A stretch of DNA of 64,000 nucleotides from Macrobrachium rosenbergii (Eukaryota; Arthropoda; Malacostraca; Decapoda; Palaemonidae): the NCBI RefSeq assembly GCF_040412425.1, contig NC_089741.1:38596038-38660037 (forward strand). The letters run 5' to 3'. Within the stretch, counting starts at the first letter, position 1, and the number at the start of each line of letters is the position of its first letter. Positions 48,089 to 61,200 of this stretch are shown here, one piece after another. Both the position numbers and the translations under genes were made by a program. The notes below the pieces were generated by a model. The model was given only the letters and a program-made list of their open reading frames with translations, was not told the DNA's origin and made no database searches.

Positions 48089-51000
48089 CTGAAAGAAAAA
48101 AAGAGAATCAGCTGAAATCTGACGTCTTGGTGAGTTTATCAATTTGGTTAATAGTTTGAGAGTAAAGCAGTGTAATTAATAAAGATCACAGTGTTTTACT
48201 CTATATCAGTATTCTTAGATTTTGTCAATTATACAACTGTATGAAATATTCTCATAATTTTTGTTGATCCATGAACTTTCCAAATCTCCAGCATTTATTA
48301 TGGTAAAAAACTACTTAACAACAAGTTTTCCTCAGGGAATGGTAATGATATTTCCAGCCTGTTATGTCATTTGGCCCACATGATTTTACAAGCTACCTTC
48401 ACCTTCTTCAAGTTGGGACCTGACTTTGATTCTGTACAGCATCATTTGAACATCGTTTGCCCCACCTTGTGACCACTTGACAGACACTTCCATGTTGAGT
48501 ATTACCCTCAAGTCTGCTCCCAGTTTTGCTTGCCTCCTCATGTAAGCATGTCAGTGAGCTCTATGAACTTTCTCATTTCAACCAATGGTTTTCGAGGACC
48601 TTTCATTTACTCCAGATTTTGTAGCCAAAACTATCTTCTAGTAAAAGTGGCACATTCTTGGAGTCTAGGTATTCCTGCTTTGCCTACCTCTTCTGCAGAA
48701 AATAACCTTCTCTTGGCATGTACCTCTAAAGGACTGAGTCTTGTTGTGATATATTGGCAGGTCTTAAAGGAGGTAGAGTATTTCTGTTATCTTGGGGACA
48801 CACTGGACTGTTAAAGCAGTTAAGGAGCAGTAAGTGTTGCTGCAGCATGGGTGAAATGGAGAGAACTAGACTACTAATAAATAAAAATGTCCCATTAGTC
48901 GAGAAGAGGAAAAGCTTATAATGGCTACGTAAGGTCTGTACCATTCTACACAGGAAAACCATGGGCACTGAAAAGAAAAATGTAGATTTTGGACAGCTGC
49001 AGTGGATAGGGGTGATACCTAGGGACTGGAAAACAGACTGATCTCAAAGATTGCAGGAGTTTGAACATGTCAAGAGAGGGAATGAGGAACAGTTGCTCAG
49101 AAAGTAGTAGATGAAGAATCAGCAGGACAAAGACCTGTTGGAAGGCCCGGAAAACCATGGAAAACGGAGACAGATGAAGACCTAGACCTGATGGAGTTCA
49201 GGCAGAAAGAACATAAGACAGGAGAGTGGAGAGAAATATCATGTTCAGCCTGATAAAGGAAAAATGTGGACAGAAGTGGAGAGAAATGTCATGTTCAGCC
49301 TGATAAAGGAAAAATGTTGACAGAAAAATGTTTTATAATGAAGATTAGATTGCTGATGCTTTTTATAAATCTTGTTTATTCATTCTTTATCCCTGAAAGG
49401 ATTATAATCTGTGGAGTAATTTCAAAGTGGTCCTCGTTCGGAAATTTCAATGACTGAAAAAGGATAAAGCATAATCTTACCATCTCTCTTCCAGGTTTGC
49501 GTTGCAGTTGGTCCTGGTTGTAGCAGCAACGTCTTGAAGCATCCAGTACAAATATGGTTTGTAAAGTTGTTTGTAGGAGGGTGACGATTGATGAGAGTAA
49601 TGGCAAAATCAAATTGTCCTGTAAAGTATTAGATTACTATATTAGAAACTACATACACTGTAAATTAATATATTTTCTGATGTTTTTATGTTTAGTAGTG
49701 TCATTTTCAAGTAGTATTAAGAATCCTAAAATTATCAATACGTTTAGCCCCAAGTAAGATGTTTTCATTAGACTATTCAGTTGTCAAAAATAACGAGATT
49801 TAATATAATTTATAATGAAAATAATTTTACAGAAAATTATTTATCTATATTTTTGCAGGTGGCACAAGTGTCACAATAACCTTGCCTTTTTAATACCTTA
49901 ACTAGTGAGGAGCTGGAGCAATCAAATCAAACCTCAGTCTTTACAGAGTAGGGGAATATGCTATACTACCAGTGCTTTGACCTCTACAATAACTCAGAAT
50001 TACAGTACCAGAACAATAATGACCATTATACAGCACTGTACTTCGCATTTGTCCTTTTCCTTTGCGCAGTAGATGTGTGAAGAAGTTCTTCCATGACAAT
50101 ACCTTTCTTCTGACGCTAAAAGTTTAGTCCATATGATGGATGGATGACCAAGTGCATTGATTAAAAAAAAAATGTTTTTCTCTTTGGTCCCTCAAATCCA
50201 TTGTCACTACATCTTTTATGGTATGGAAAGAGTAGCTTGAATGAATTTGGTTTGAATTATAAATTAAGCACTACAACAAAAATAGAACTTACAGTCATGG
50301 TGAAATGTCCTCCAATGACAGTGAATGAAGTGTAAATGTACACACCACTCTGGGCAATAAGGAGCAGGATGTTGTCAAGCTCAATATCACCCTCAGGAAT
50401 AAATTCCAGCTCTCTCATCTGTATCATTCCTATTATAACAGTTATACTGGAAACTCTGGAAAATTTGGAAAGGTTCTCATTAGTACAACTTGAAGAACCA
50501 CACAGGTGTTTGAAAATGTCTACATAACTATCAAACATAGGTTCTTTACAAAGAGATTTATGGAGACATGCTTTTTGTCATCTAGTAATTTCTCACATTA
50601 TGATAAATTCACCACCTGCTTGATAATGCAATGTTTACCATTGTATTGAGGAACAGTTAAAATTAGATATTCTCTAAAATTAAAATTAAAAAAAAGCAGA
50701 ATACAGTAATCCAATTACTACTGTTTAACGGCTCTACTTACCCATAAACTGATAGTTCAATAATATTAGCTTCTAATATAGCAACTTCTTTATATGCTTC
50801 ATTATTGATAAGCACAAAGAAGAGAATGAGGGAGATGATTGTCAGGACAAGAACCAGGATTCCCATGAACAAGCCACGATTAGCGTGGGCACAATCCACG
50901 GAGTAATGATGTCTAGCTTTGCGGGCTATGTACGTGGAAATGTCGGAATCGCCATCGCAGGCTACTTCTGGCTTGTTGATGTTTTTCCAGATTACGTACA

Positions 51001-54000
51001 GCACACCTATGGATGAATATGGAAAAATTCAAGTACTTTTTATAAAACAATATAATGTAGTTTAGTGCTTCATCTGAGGAAGCTGGAGGAACCTCAGTAT
51101 CTCTCTAAAAGACAAACTATTTTAGGCCCTTATACTGAGAGTGGCCAACAGACCAACTCATTCTCATACTTAGTAGCAAATAATGTAATTACAGCTGCAC
51201 GTATCACATAAATAAGAACACAGCAATGTACCATAAATAATCTTTCATGGGCTTAGAAAACATAAGGTTCCAAACTTTACAATAAGTGCTGTACTTGCTT
51301 TCTGCTACCTCAAGAGAATCCATACCTAAGAGATTTGGCTATGTAGTTAGAAACCACTGATTCATTTGCTTATTTTAAGTAAACACTGTCTCACCAAAGT
51401 TTCCAGTATGCTTTCAGTCGTTATTTTTGAGCTGATGGTAAATATCTTTGCCACCATAAAAGAGGCTATTCATGACTGGCTGTTTATGCTACTCAACATC
51501 AGCTCCCAACATTTAAAAGGACAACAGATGTACCACAACTGTTAAAAGGACGATGCTTACAAGCTTCTTAAAAATTCACAAAGAAAAATTCTTTTGGATT
51601 TACCCAGGTGATACAGTACAATGTCAGTCTAAATATATCTGGTTTTCAGTTACTGTACTAAAGATGAGACGACTTACCTGCACATAAGAGTGAGTACTCA
51701 ATGGTGCATGGAAAGAGGAAAGGAGAGGCTTCATCTACTAACTCTCCCATGAGGTCTGAGCGTCGGCACTCGTAAATGCTCAAAGCTTGTTGGTTTGCTC
51801 CTCTACGCACAATGTGATGGCTGGCGTTTGCAACCTACAGTATAATAGGAGGTGGAATGAGATTAATAAGAACTTCTTGAAACCTTGAAGTGACTGTGCT
51901 GTTACTGGCTTATGAACTGAACAACTTCACTGTTTTATTGAACCATACACATATACCTTTTGACCTATCTGAGTTATAAAAATCATCTGATAGACTATAA
52001 TTAGTGCAATTAATTTTTTATGTGTACTGTAAATATTTTCAGTGTTTATTGTATGAGACACAATGGCATATAGTGTCTATTAAAAAAGTTAATTACCATA
52101 CACAGCTTAACGCACAACACTGTTAAACATGAACCTGGACTTAATTCAAACTGCAATATCATTATCAGCAAAATTTTCTGTTAGAAAAATGTTTTAGTAT
52201 TGCAATGCTTGAGTGTAGGTAACATACCATTATCTAAAAAGTCAACTTAATTCTATAAAATGACTATAGGAATAACAAGTTGCTATTCACATTTATATTT
52301 AAAGACGGAGCATTTTCATTTAACACAATCTGTCAATTTCCCACTATAACAAGAGTATTTTTGAGCCAGTAAAGAATACTTTATTTTCATAAAACTAAGT
52401 TATAGGAAACAATACAATACTTTTTTCTACTTGAACATTAATCTGAAGGTCCTGTTAGTTTACAGATTTCTTTTATAACATATTTTCCAAGCATACCAAA
52501 GTAATCTGCAGAACACAGAACGAGACATTTGTCACTATAAACTATGCAAGCATTATAACTTGAAATTTCCAAGGCAACACACAAAATGCACAACTAAAAC
52601 ATTCTATAGCTTTGACTATCAAGGTCCCTGTATGAAATATCCATTCAATAGTTCTTGACCAGTTTGCTAAAAATTACAATTACTGTTAACCTGATGACAT
52701 TTTTCTAAGCAAAGACTGTACCACCTTACAGAAGATTCTTTTTCAGAAGCATAAAAAATCAAGTAACTTTCAACACCTTAAAGTTGAATACATAAAACCA
52801 CAATGCAGAGATGGCATAAATAAGAGGCATGGTGCAACAGTTATAAATCGTCCAAAGACAAAGGCAAGGCTAATCTACAACTTAAACATTTCTTTGTCTA
52901 CAGTGATGAAATTCTGACTGTCCTTCAGTTGCTCTCCCTTCATCCATGATAATTCATGTACCATCTTTCCTACTAGCAGAACTATGATGAATACTATCTC
53001 ACTAAGTCACATCTTGAGAATTTCATACATTAGCTTCATTCAGTTCAATAGTTCCAAAAGCATTCTTGACCATAAGATATTTTTCCTTGAAAACTGATGA
53101 GTACCTAAACTTATATTTTGAACTTCAGTGGCTTTATATATAACTCCCAGTTATGATACACAAAACTTAAAAATACTCATACCACAAGTTTCAATGACAT
53201 TTAAAATTAGGATATTGCTATTCAGGATAAAGATTAAGCAGCCATATTCTTTTCCATGCAAACTTTAAAATGCCTACATATGTCGTATATGTTCCCAATA
53301 TTTTGTCTTCCACAAGATAATAATAATTACTGTTATTACAGCAATAAGTATTTTACCCAGACCACTGAGTCAAAACACTTGATTCTCATAGTGCTGAATC
53401 ACGAGGTTTGTCTATTGAAATTTAGATCAAGCATAAGTCATGATTCAATTTTGAATGAGCTGCATACAAAAAAAAAACACCATTTTCTAGCTTTGAAATT
53501 CCTATGTATCGGTCACTTTTGTATCATGGAAATGGATTGTCCTTTTAACAAATAATGTCCCAAGCAAAAGGTACGGGCTTCAAACGGTCTCCAGTATGTG
53601 TTAATATTTTCATTATGGCTATGTTCCATCTTTATGGTGAAGTATAAATATTACAGTACATAAATGACTACACTAAATCAAACATTTCTCACTTCAAGAC
53701 ATGCAACAGACAATCAAGCATCAATGCAATGAAACTTTTTGGGACTGGATCATGATACTCTGAAATCTATCAAAGAACTTCCTAACACAATAATACAGCA
53801 TTCCAAAATTTCCCTAGTTTTTATTTCAAGAAGTCTCTTAACGCTTATAAATCTAGACACAAATCTATTAACATTCCATGGCAACTCGTAGTAGACAGCT
53901 AGACAACTGTTCAACAAAATTTAGCATGACTATCAAGCATGGCATCTAACTTGTGGTGTAACTAAGAAAAAGGGTTTTCCAGCTGGTATCATGCAAACCT

Positions 54001-54498
54001 TAAGATATAAAAATGCTATAACACCTAGTCATGGCTAGAATGCTATTATCAGTCACTGTAATGCTAAAAATGACATCAGTTCGAGCAACTTAAGAATATT
54101 ACTATAACCACAAAAAGCTAAAAAAAAAACTAACTGAAATTACTGTATACTCATCTTTGACTGAGAAGCTACCATGCACACTTAAAAAATATACCTCTCC
54201 TTCATGATACCTGGTGGTAATGTACCTGATGAATATCATGTGGTTCATAAGTATGGTGGTCTGAAGTTGTATCATTTAACAGTACATGATCTGTAAAATT
54301 GTCAACTGAATGACCATGGTGATCGGTATCGTGACCTAAGACGGCGGTGGTGTCGGTATGATGACCTGCTCCGCTGGCTCCATGATCGCCTGCCCCGTGA
54401 TCACCACCACCACCACTTCCGTGACCTCCTCCATGAGAATCAAAGTCTGTTTTGTAGAAGATTTGATTAATTTGTAGATTTGTTGTATTTGAATCGTG
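47867..54498 (-). CDS. Otopetrin proton channel, 3' part (N-terminal exons not found)
   Basis: Minus-strand exons in order: 54226-54498, 51678-51834, 50742-51006, 50293-50455, 49481-49618 and 47867-48088 (TAG). All junctions are GT-AG and in phase, giving about 405 residues of the C-terminal two-thirds. Otopetrins are proton-selective channels in the plasma membrane (sour taste, otolith and acid sensing). Family signatures seen: ASPFLFPCTIEYSLLCAG, GLFMGILVLVLTIISLILFF, LLLIAQSGVYIY, QTIFVLDASRR, RKPGREMVTFLLVCNLAMW and FYGIWAWTIISHISMPLAIF ending LCEIWKRSYKL. About seven transmembrane segments are covered; the first five of the usual twelve are missing. The first listed exon is a His/Gly/Asp-rich linker. 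It converges with the zinc-finger gene, the stops being 2.3 kb apart. Confidence 0.9.
48770..49230 (+). pseudogene. Decayed LINE reverse-transcriptase remnant in an otopetrin intron
   Basis: Plus-strand translation gives VEYFCYLGDTLDC and then, in shifted frames, SAAWVKWREL-like and FEHVKRGNEEQLLRK segments. These match 'f.YLG..l..dG', 'r..aaW.kWre' and 'W.GHV.Rm.eerlvrk' found in order in non-LTR reverse transcriptases. Frameshifts and stops show it is dead. It lies antisense to the otopetrin gene. Confidence 0.55.
49205..49325 (+). repeat. Short direct repeat, about 48-bp unit twice
   Basis: GAGAAATATCATGTTCAGCC / GAGAAATGTCATGTTCAGCC followed by TGATAAAGGAAAAATG and a GGACAGA or TGACAGA end. 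Confidence 0.75.
49481..49618 (-). CDS. Otopetrin exon with LQTIFVLDASRR motif
   Basis: 46 codons, phase 0 at both ends: DNLILPLLSSIVTLLQTTLQ, TIFVLDASRR, a CCYNQDQLQRKPGREM end. Acceptor TTTACAG, donor GTAAGA. Confidence 0.92.
50293..50455 (-). CDS. Otopetrin exon with IAQSGVYIY motif
   Basis: Starts VSSITVIIGMIQMREL after the split Gly codon (acceptor TTTTCCAG). It contains LDNILLLIAQSGVYIYTSF and ends HFTMT in phase 0. Confidence 0.9.
50742..51006 (-). CDS. Otopetrin exon, two transmembrane segments
   Basis: Encodes VLYVIWKNINK, a DCAHANRGLFMGILVLV segment and IISLILFFVLINNEAYKEV, then AILEANIIELSVYG. Phases 1 in and 2 out. Confidence 0.92.
51678..51834 (-). CDS. Otopetrin exon with the ECRR...FLFPCTIEYS motif
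   Basis: Encodes VANASHHIVRRGANQQ, then YECRRSDLMGELVDEASPFL and FPCTIEYSLLCAG, a very conserved otopetrin stretch. Ends in phase 1 at CAG/GTAAGT. Confidence 0.92.
51835..54225 (-). other. Otopetrin intron, no other gene seen
   Basis: About 2.4 kb of AT-rich intron between the His-rich exon and the next. No repeat longer than a homopolymer was noticed. Confidence 0.6.
54226..54498 (-). CDS. Otopetrin His-rich linker exon
   Basis: About 91 residues: NLQINQIFYKTDFDSHGGGH, then repeated DHG/HH motifs (DHGAGDHGASGAGHH, HDTDHHGHS) and YEPHDIHQ. The right boundary is uncertain; acceptor GTTTAAG at 54499 is preferred because it gives phase 0, and AAAACAG about 35 nt further in is an alternative. 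The donor is GTACAT at 54225, with a second CAG/GTATCA 15 nt on that would also keep frame. No ATG lies in this frame, so an upstream exon must exist. Confidence 0.7.
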
Positions 54499-54704
54499 CT
54501 TAAACAAAGACAATCTCTTGTTGCAGTTGAGTCTACTACATCTCCCAATTTTATTTTACACATTTTTTGTGCTCATTTGTTGGTGTAATCCCCTGGCGCT
54601 ACCTGACAGTAATAGTGAAGCAGTTATGGGTTGGTAAAAGTCCTCAGTTGCTTTTGGGCACTGCAGTTTAAAGGCGTACCTTCCTTGCTGCTTTTTATAC
54701 TCAC

Positions 54705-54734
54705 TTCACTTGACTGCTTTTCAGCTTCCAGTAT
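54705..54734 (-). CDS. Possible otopetrin 30-nt microexon (ILEAEKQSSE)
   Basis: Bounded by acceptor TATATTCAG and donor GTGAGT on the minus strand, exactly ten codons and phase 0 on both sides. It is compatible with the His-rich exon that follows but carries no family motif of its own. Confidence 0.25.
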
Positions 54735-55059
54735 CTGAATATACAGTATGCATCTAATTACTGTACTTCACTACATTTGCAACAGTGACATTCCACTTGT
54801 TGTTATGTTTACTAATCCTTGTTATTTCTGTCTGTAAGTGAACAGCACAAAATATAAATACATTCTGTCTTGAGTAAATGCTTTCTTGATCTTCTTACAT
54901 CTCAGTGGTTCAATGCTCATATTTTTAAAATTACTCAGCAAAATGCAGATACTGCATCAGTTAAGATCCCAGTATTCTCAGTTTTCTTTGACAGTGAAAA
55001 TTCAGTTTCATCATCATAATTCAAAACTTATAGTAGGGTTTTTCCTTTACAGGTTCACT

Positions 55060-55520
55060 CGCCAGATGAGTTCTCTTGACCATTTTATTCTGACTTGTAC
55101 ATTCTCTGCCTAAATTTCCATCCGCCAATTCTTCATGCTCGGCATCTTGCCACTTCATCAAGTGCCAGTTACTACTCGTCTCTTCTCTTTGCACATTCAA
55201 ACCATCTTATTTTATTTTCAGCTCTGCAAAGCCACATCTAACTACAACTCCCTCATTTGCAATACAATCTTTCCAGCATACTCCAACCATGAATCCCAGG
55301 ACATTGCAATTACATCTTTTCTGAATCTCCTCCAATTACTTTTTCGGTGTCCATGTCTCCACTCAGTTCTGAAGCACAAGTCTTACATATGCATTTTATG
55401 TTATGTTCTGTTTATTGATACTGTACTCTTCTTTACTGTTATCTTGGCTGTTGCTAATTCTTTTCTTAATGCTCCCTTAATTTTAGCATCCTGGTCCAGT
55501 ACATCAACAGGTCCACATAA
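55060..55520 (-). pseudogene. Decayed LINE reverse-transcriptase C-terminal remnant
   Basis: Minus-strand translation contains YVRLVLQN, VETWTPKK, LEEIQKRCNCNVLGFMVGVC and WKDCIANEG, matching the 'yGaETWtl.k...l...q..ml..ilGv.w.DrI.NE' part of non-LTR reverse transcriptases, with stops in between. The 173-codon plus-strand open frame over this stretch is its antisense shadow. Confidence 0.45.
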
Positions 55521-55529
55521 AGTCTCTCC

Positions 55530-58200
55530 TAATATCTATGTTATGTCATATCCATATCTTCCAAGTCATCATTCAGTAAAAGAATTTCAAAGTACTCTAT
55601 CCATCAATCCTGCCCTGCACTTAAATGGGTCCATCTGCATTGAAAGATGCACTTGAGTAAACATCTCCCATATACCAAGGAAGTCTTTTTTCCATTTGGG
55701 CTTGTTTTAGGCCCATACTGTAAAAATATCCTCTTGAGTTATGAATGTAGATACCATGTTGGGAATTAGGACTTAATGGGCAAAGAAACTGGATATGGCT
55801 TTGAAAATACTGACCTGTGCTGGCAGAGAATGAGAGCATGAAATGGTGGCTCTCTCTATAATTGGGAGACAACATTACAAGACGATGGATCAGTATTTGG
55901 CTCCATCAGAGGTTCACTTTGTAGAAGCAACCATGAAACCTATGGAACTGTCTTCTGAATTTACATGATTCTCATTACTGGAATGTGAAATGATGGTCCA
56001 TTGGAAAGAAAAATATACATTTTTTTTGCTGCTTCACTAATACTAATGCCAGAAGGTTATGCCACCAATAAGACATTCTGTGAGTCTAACCAGGGTTTCC
56101 AACCAATAGTCTGAAGACTTTTTCTCTAAAAAAACAAGATTTTGTCATTTTTTTTCAGGATGAATGATATATCTGGTAATTACTTATGTCTGGAAGTTTC
56201 AATCACTCAACAACAGAACAAAATGACGGCATTCAGCCTTGAAAAAATAAAAATATGGCATATGTGAAACATTAACAAAAAATTTTTGAAGGATAATACA
56301 AATTTACATATCCCAAATAACTACAATCTCATACAAAAAAGAAAATTTTACGATAACTAAGAAAGCAGAAAATGTGGTTTTTAGAACAAAAAAATCAAAA
56401 ATCAAAAGTACTCTAACAAGAAAGAAAACTAAAGCCAACTGAGAAACGCTGAAGAAGTCTATGTTTTTTAAATAGTTTTACTGGGCTACAGTTGATATTC
56501 TTTTAATCAAATATATTTTCACAACTTGATTAATTATAAGTTAGCATCAAAGTATTTACAGTTTACAGTTCTGAAAAAAAGCGGTACATTTATGGATCAG
56601 ATCAATGTAACTGTACAGATTCATTTTATGTAAGAATCAGCATATGTGTAATATTCCATCATTTACAGACACTAATTTTCAGTAAGCATATCTAAACATA
56701 TTTCAATAAATCTATATTTTATAACGATAATAACTTTTGATAAAAGATGTGTACTGTATCCTGCAATGTTCTAAAAATATCATACATACTACTGATTCAT
56801 TTTCAGCAAGCATAATTTTAGGGTTTCAATTCAAAAGATATTAATATATAAATACTTTTTGATTATCTGCATTTGTTCATTACATATCGTTCACATTATT
56901 AATTGAATATGCTCAAGTAAAAATACTTTACAGAATTTAGGTGCTTAATAAATAACATTATACTTTTATAATAATATTTCTATTGAAATTTCAACTTCTT
57001 CGCTCTTTAGGACAAGAAAGGAAGGGTCTACTCTATTTCAAATTTCATCTCTTGCAAAGACAACGTCAATCAAGCATCATGAGAATTTTTGTTGCAAATA
57101 CACAGATATGAATGCAAACAGAAATGGCAAAAAAATATTTAAAGAAATCTGAAGATATAAATATGTTAACAACAAAGAGTCTACGTCTAAAATTATGCCA
57201 TTAACTGAAACCATCAAATTTGGCTTGTATACCTGACTATTATCTGTGACTTATTTTTTTTACATAGCTATTTCTTCCTAATTTACTTGGCAATAATAAC
57301 AAAAAGTGAGATGAATGTTTTTCACTTTCTTTTTCATGATGACTGACAAATCATCCTGATCATAACCAAACTGAGAACTGAACCTCTTCTGGAATGGTAT
57401 GTTCAATAAGAATGATATCACTTTTCTAAAACTCTTTCTGTTGAAACATTTTAAATGAAAATCATGATGCAGAATGATTAAGTAACACTCTTTACACTGT
57501 GAGTGTCCTGTTGCAAAAACCCTTCATGTTGTTGATCCTGAAAATCCTGGAAGACTATTTAAGGTTGCACATTGTTAGTCAGAAATAAGAGTATACTGTA
57601 CTACTGTTACAGGAATACTGTACCAAACTACTATACAGCACTGTATAGACAAATGATCACAACACCCTGTCGTGTGAGATACGTGAACAGAATGATATAC
57701 AGTTCATGAAACAAGTGCTCAGTTATCATGTACCCTCAATCAAAAGCACTTCTGTCTCAGTAATTTAAATTTCAAAAGCGTCAGGAGAAGGATAACAGCT
57801 ACAACTTAATGAAGAGATGAGCCGCAACCACAAAGAAAAAATAAAAGCCATTTTCATAATGCAAGTAAAAATTAAGGTTGTCGAAAACCAACACCCATGG
57901 AAAGGCATGCATGATAAAATAAGCGATCTTTATCAGTCATGAAATTTGCACGAAGAATGACCTAGACATTAAAATGCAAAACGCATGTTGAAAAAACTGA
58001 AAATAGAATTTGAAAATCTGAAAAATACATTATGACATGAAAAAAAACGAATACAATAACAAATAGGGATGTTTTCTCCTTTTTCAAATTAACATTGAAG
58101 TAACAAACCCATTCACTTTCTGTGCATAAAATCTAAAGATCACTTAACAGTTTTCAAACCATCACCTTTTACCATAAAATATACAGCAACAAAAACTTAC
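55530..58200. other. AT-rich DNA, probable otopetrin intron
   Basis: No exon, repeat family or RNA gene was recognised. It lies between the two candidate otopetrin microexons. Confidence 0.4.
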
Positions 58201-58230
58201 CTCCGTTAATGATTTTAGCCCAAAGATTTC
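58201..58230 (-). CDS. Possible otopetrin 30-nt microexon (EIFGLKSLTE)
   Basis: Flanked by acceptor TGTGTTCCAG and a consensus donor GGAG/GTAAGT. Ten codons, phase 0. Many otopetrins have an 'ETkHEI' sequence just before the linker, so the leading EI is suggestive. Alternatively the exon is longer, since the frame is open upstream to an AG at about 58317. Confidence 0.35.
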
Positions 58231-61200
58231 CTGGAACACAAGACTGTGATGTTTATACATGAAGTTGTCTTTATTTTCTTCTTTTAACTTACTCAAAGGA
58301 TCGATATGCAGGTTCTAAAGTACAGCTCTTGACACATTTTCAAAGGGAGAGGAAAAATAGTTACATCTGAACTATACACAGTGAACAGTTCCAGTGCAAA
58401 ATGTCCAAGAAACAGGTAGAAATATTCATTGCCTAGAGAGAACCAAGAACTCAATGACTCATGCATGTTGGAAATTCTCAACTCATTGTAATGTCAAACT
58501 GCAAAAGTTTCTGAAACTTGTGTGAAAATGGAAGTAAATCTTCAGATTCTGAGAAAAATTATTTAAACTTATTCCGATCTTCCATTATGGACAAGTCTTG
58601 AAATTCTGGTCCCATCTTACTACTTTTTCTTTGAGAGCTGTACATCTATATACTATTCAATGACCTAGCTTGAGAATCAGTGAATTCTCACAAAAATCAA
58701 TTCTAAAATTAAATCTTATATAAACACACTGGCCAACAGATTTTTCATAATCAAGCCTCATTCACTTTAATTACATTCCAGTTTCACTGTCTTTAAACGT
58801 CTACGTCCATAACAGTTCTAACGTTTTCATCACAAAAATGACAGACAGACTACCAACTCTGTGACGTAAAGGTGGGCACATTTAAAGCCTACTATAATCA
58901 ACACACAGCTAAACCTTTAATTATTGAATGAACTGTCATTTTAAGAAAAACATGAAATTTGGCAAAAAACAATTCGATTTGTGCAAACACTTACATCAAA
59001 GAGCAGTATATCTATGCCTTTTACTGTCATATATTTATATATACTGTAGTACCTTCAAGGACTGTATTTCAAACGTCCAACAAGTTTGTATACAAAGTCA
59101 AACATTTTTGTTTTCCTGCTATTAATTTAACCCAGAACCTACTTGCTTATCAAGCTTAACCAGTACAATTTTCACCAAGCATATCATGTTACCTCTGAGG
59201 AGGGTTACACAATTTAACAACTGGTGCAACATCCATGTGTATACAACAATCCCATATCAACTGTAAATGGTATATTTTGATATCTTACAAGATTTTCTAA
59301 GTGCCATTTGATGGAAGACACTTAACCTCACTCCAACAACACTAAAACCAGATTCCCAGTACTGTTGCAAGTTTCTAAGCACTGGTTTCTGGGATGAGGA
59401 TGTGAGCCTCATGCCTATGGTGAGAGAACATAAACTCTATTCATTTAATAAATCAAAGCTCATAAATGATAGCAAACAGGTTATTTTTTTATGCAAGCTA
59501 CTATTGGTGCTATGCACTGTACCTAATTTGAGCCTCAATATAGAACACGTGGTAACAAAAATCAGTTCCACAAGGTACAGGAAACCTCGTCACACAAGAA
59601 GCTGTGAGTGTTTAAGCCCCAGAGAAGTCAAACCAGTTAAAGTAGTCTCAATATCATTTTTCTTTACCACTTCCACCTTTCGAGATATGTCATCTGCTAT
59701 TCTGCAGAGACCTTACACACCCAACACTGATCCAGTTCCAGACTAATTAAAACTCCAAACAATCTTTTTTTTTAACTAAAAGTGATCCAGTTAGAGGATC
59801 TAATTTTGCTATGGAGCGATCAAAGGTCATAATGAGACCCATGTTAAAAGACAGAGGCTACTCCAGATTTAAATTCATAGCACAAAACCATCAAGAAACC
59901 AAACCTCAACTGATTAGTGTCTGCACTGAACTGGAGTACTGGCTGCAACTTCATAGAGAAATTTGACTCAACATTCACAATTGAGACTTGCCTATCTTAA
60001 ACTTTCTTATATCTAAAGTTAACCCCATAACATACAAATATATTTGCAAGAGCAAAACTATTACTACACTTGATACAGGATTCTTGTAATCAAAATTTTT
60101 TTAAAACACAGCTTGTTTTTGCAATTTCATGCATTTAGTTAAGTTCATCAAAGACATAAGTCATGCTTGGATGTTAATATTTGTCATGTTATACTACTCA
60201 TAGCATCCATGCCTTGGATATAACATTCTTGACTAGGCTACATCTACCTTGTGTACATTTCACACTACGTGTACTGGTTTTCCTACTCTACGTAAGTTCT
60301 GGGGTAAATATTCTAGTCATCCCTCTTTTGAATATCACTGTGGCAAAAGCAATACAGTGTATATACAGGAGGAAAAGGTGAAAAACAGTGTTGACCAAAT
60401 GCTTCTGTGTTTAGCGAACTTCTTCAGATGTATTAAATACATACCGACAGCACTTGGGCAACACACTTTCTTTCACCATATATATAGTTTTTGATACATG
60501 ATTATTTAAAAGAGTTTACATCACAGCAAATAACATACAATTCAGCTTTAATAACACACTTCAGAGTACTGTATACATGCTCAACTTCTGTGGAAACCAC
60601 TAAATTAACCACAACATCACAACAAAATTAGGTACTGTATTTGTAAACCTGAAGTATTGTATCTTTAACTCTCTCTCTCTTGCTCTCTCTCTTTACATTT
60701 TAGGCACATAAACCTCTTTTTCAGAATGGTAACAGATGAAGCACTAAAATTGCCCTTTCAATGCCTTCACAAATAATATTGCAACATATCACCAGAGCAG
60801 TTTTTTCATATAGGTTTATGAAAACAGTATTTCCTAAATCTGTCTTTTACAGGACATGCTAAGCACCTTAGATACCATCTTTTATAATCCAACACATCAT
60901 ATTTTAGTATTTAACTACAGTTTTTCCAACACTGAGTTGACAAGCATTTTCATTACATTTTCTAAAGTGCATGACACATTTAAGTAAACTAATTGTTACT
61001 TCGAGACTGCCTCCTTTGGTTTTTGAAAAATGCCCAATTCAGTTTAAAAGTTATTTTCCAACTTTAAATTTTTTCTTCTCCGCTGTGTGCATCATTTAAA
61101 AGTTAGCAAATTACTGGCATCAGATTTGTGTATGCTGCTACTGAGGTCAGTCACACCCTCAGAGCAATTCCTATACAAAGAGCCAAGTCTGTCATGGGCA

